Source of the DNA: Hyphomicrobiaceae bacterium
GTDB taxonomy: Bacteria > Pseudomonadota > Alphaproteobacteria > Rhizobiales > Hyphomicrobiaceae
Length of the DNA stretch: 64,000 nt
NCBI GenBank assembly: GCA_023384095.1
Contig: JAHDXT010000003.1
Location: forward strand, 124,001 to 188,000
Direction: 5' to 3'
Program-made: the position numbers and the translations under genes
The notes under the pieces: model-generated
Seen by the model: only the letters and a program-made list of their open reading frames with translations
Told to the model about the DNA's origin: nothing
The model's database searches: none
Shown here: positions 63,972-64,000 of the stretch, one piece after another
How the letters are laid out: each line of letters opens with the position of its first letter
How positions within the stretch are numbered: the first letter of the stretch is position 1

Positions 63972-64000
63972 CTGCGGCGGCCACTCGCCGGCCCCTGTTC
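63968..64000 (+). CDS. spoVR: Start of a following gene, probably SpoVR family (truncated)
   Basis: An ATG at 63968 overlaps the yeaH stop (ATGA) and opens MTAAATRRPLF before the window ends. The 11 visible residues are too few for a family match; the SpoVR call rests only on the conserved prkA-yeaH-spoVR gene order. Confidence 0.55.
   Translation, partial: MTAAATRRPLF

Noticed and set aside
1-64000. CRISPR array
   Set aside because: No direct repeats of 25-40 bp with regular unique spacers were seen; all repeats found are palindromic elements or short tandem units.

Overview
The window (about 66-70% GC by eye, dense genes, many ATGA stop/start overlaps) reads as ordinary chromosome of an alphaproteobacterium, most likely Hyphomicrobiales-like. 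The evidence is an ALAS-type HemA, an RpoH carrying an RpoH box, a RibB fused to a degenerate RibA domain, the ubiquinol-cytochrome c chaperone/YceD pair, sdhCDA, an rpsU-purK-purE block, and short palindromic repeats typical of that group. The species cannot be named from sequence alone.

Layout. 1-7016: hemA (5' truncated), glyA, nrdR and a tightly packed riboflavin operon ribD-ribE-ribBA-ribH-nusB. 7017-10762: a repeat-rich spacer, thiL, the proton-pumping pyrophosphatase hppA and a bidirectional terminator. 10827-16739: bamE (minus), then a cytochrome bc1 chaperone, yceD, plsX, fabH, ihfA, a MerR regulator and a phosphopantetheinyl transferase. 16803-23646: tRNA-Pro, a TauE-type permease, an XRE regulator, a cell-wall amidase, rpoH, an RluD-type pseudouridine synthase, a small membrane protein and tRNA-Glu. 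24114-31258: an accessory block with a conserved 121-residue protein and a complete type I Wadjet (JetABCD) anti-plasmid system whose jetA carries an in-frame TAA. 31331-35601: pyridoxal kinase, a FAD oxidoreductase, a CitE-like lyase and a mesaconyl-CoA hydratase-like protein. 35626-41804: a palindromic element, sdhC-sdhD-sdhA without sdhB, a group II intron maturase remnant, rpsU, purK, purE and a YdcH-type protein. 42045-51831: a second YdcH-type protein, a DMT permease, aspartate dehydrogenase divergent from a TctCBA transporter, an acyl-CoA synthetase framed by a 46-bp inverted repeat, a second TauE permease and a very Gln-rich PRC-barrel protein. 51981-64000: prpE, an SDR oxidoreductase, a CBS-domain protein, a small 'virulence factor' family protein, a DMT permease, a large cyclase-like/AAA/TPR protein, and the prkA-yeaH-spoVR stress operon (spoVR cut by the window end).

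Working together. The rib genes make FMN/FAD, which the flavoenzymes SdhA and the FAD oxidoreductase use. PlsX and FabH feed phospholipid and fatty acid synthesis, and the PPTase activates carrier proteins. GlyA, HemA, AspDH, TctABC, PrpE and the CitE/MaoC pair handle one-carbon, C4 and acyl-CoA flux. The strongest accessory signal is the Wadjet operon downstream of tRNA-Glu. It is a known system family; what is unusual here is the split JetA and the co-oriented small gene in front of it. I did not find a convincing wholly unknown system. The best candidates for new biology are the split jetA, the Gln-rich beta-repeat PRC-barrel protein, the degenerate-cyclase AAA protein and several dispersed palindromic repeats.
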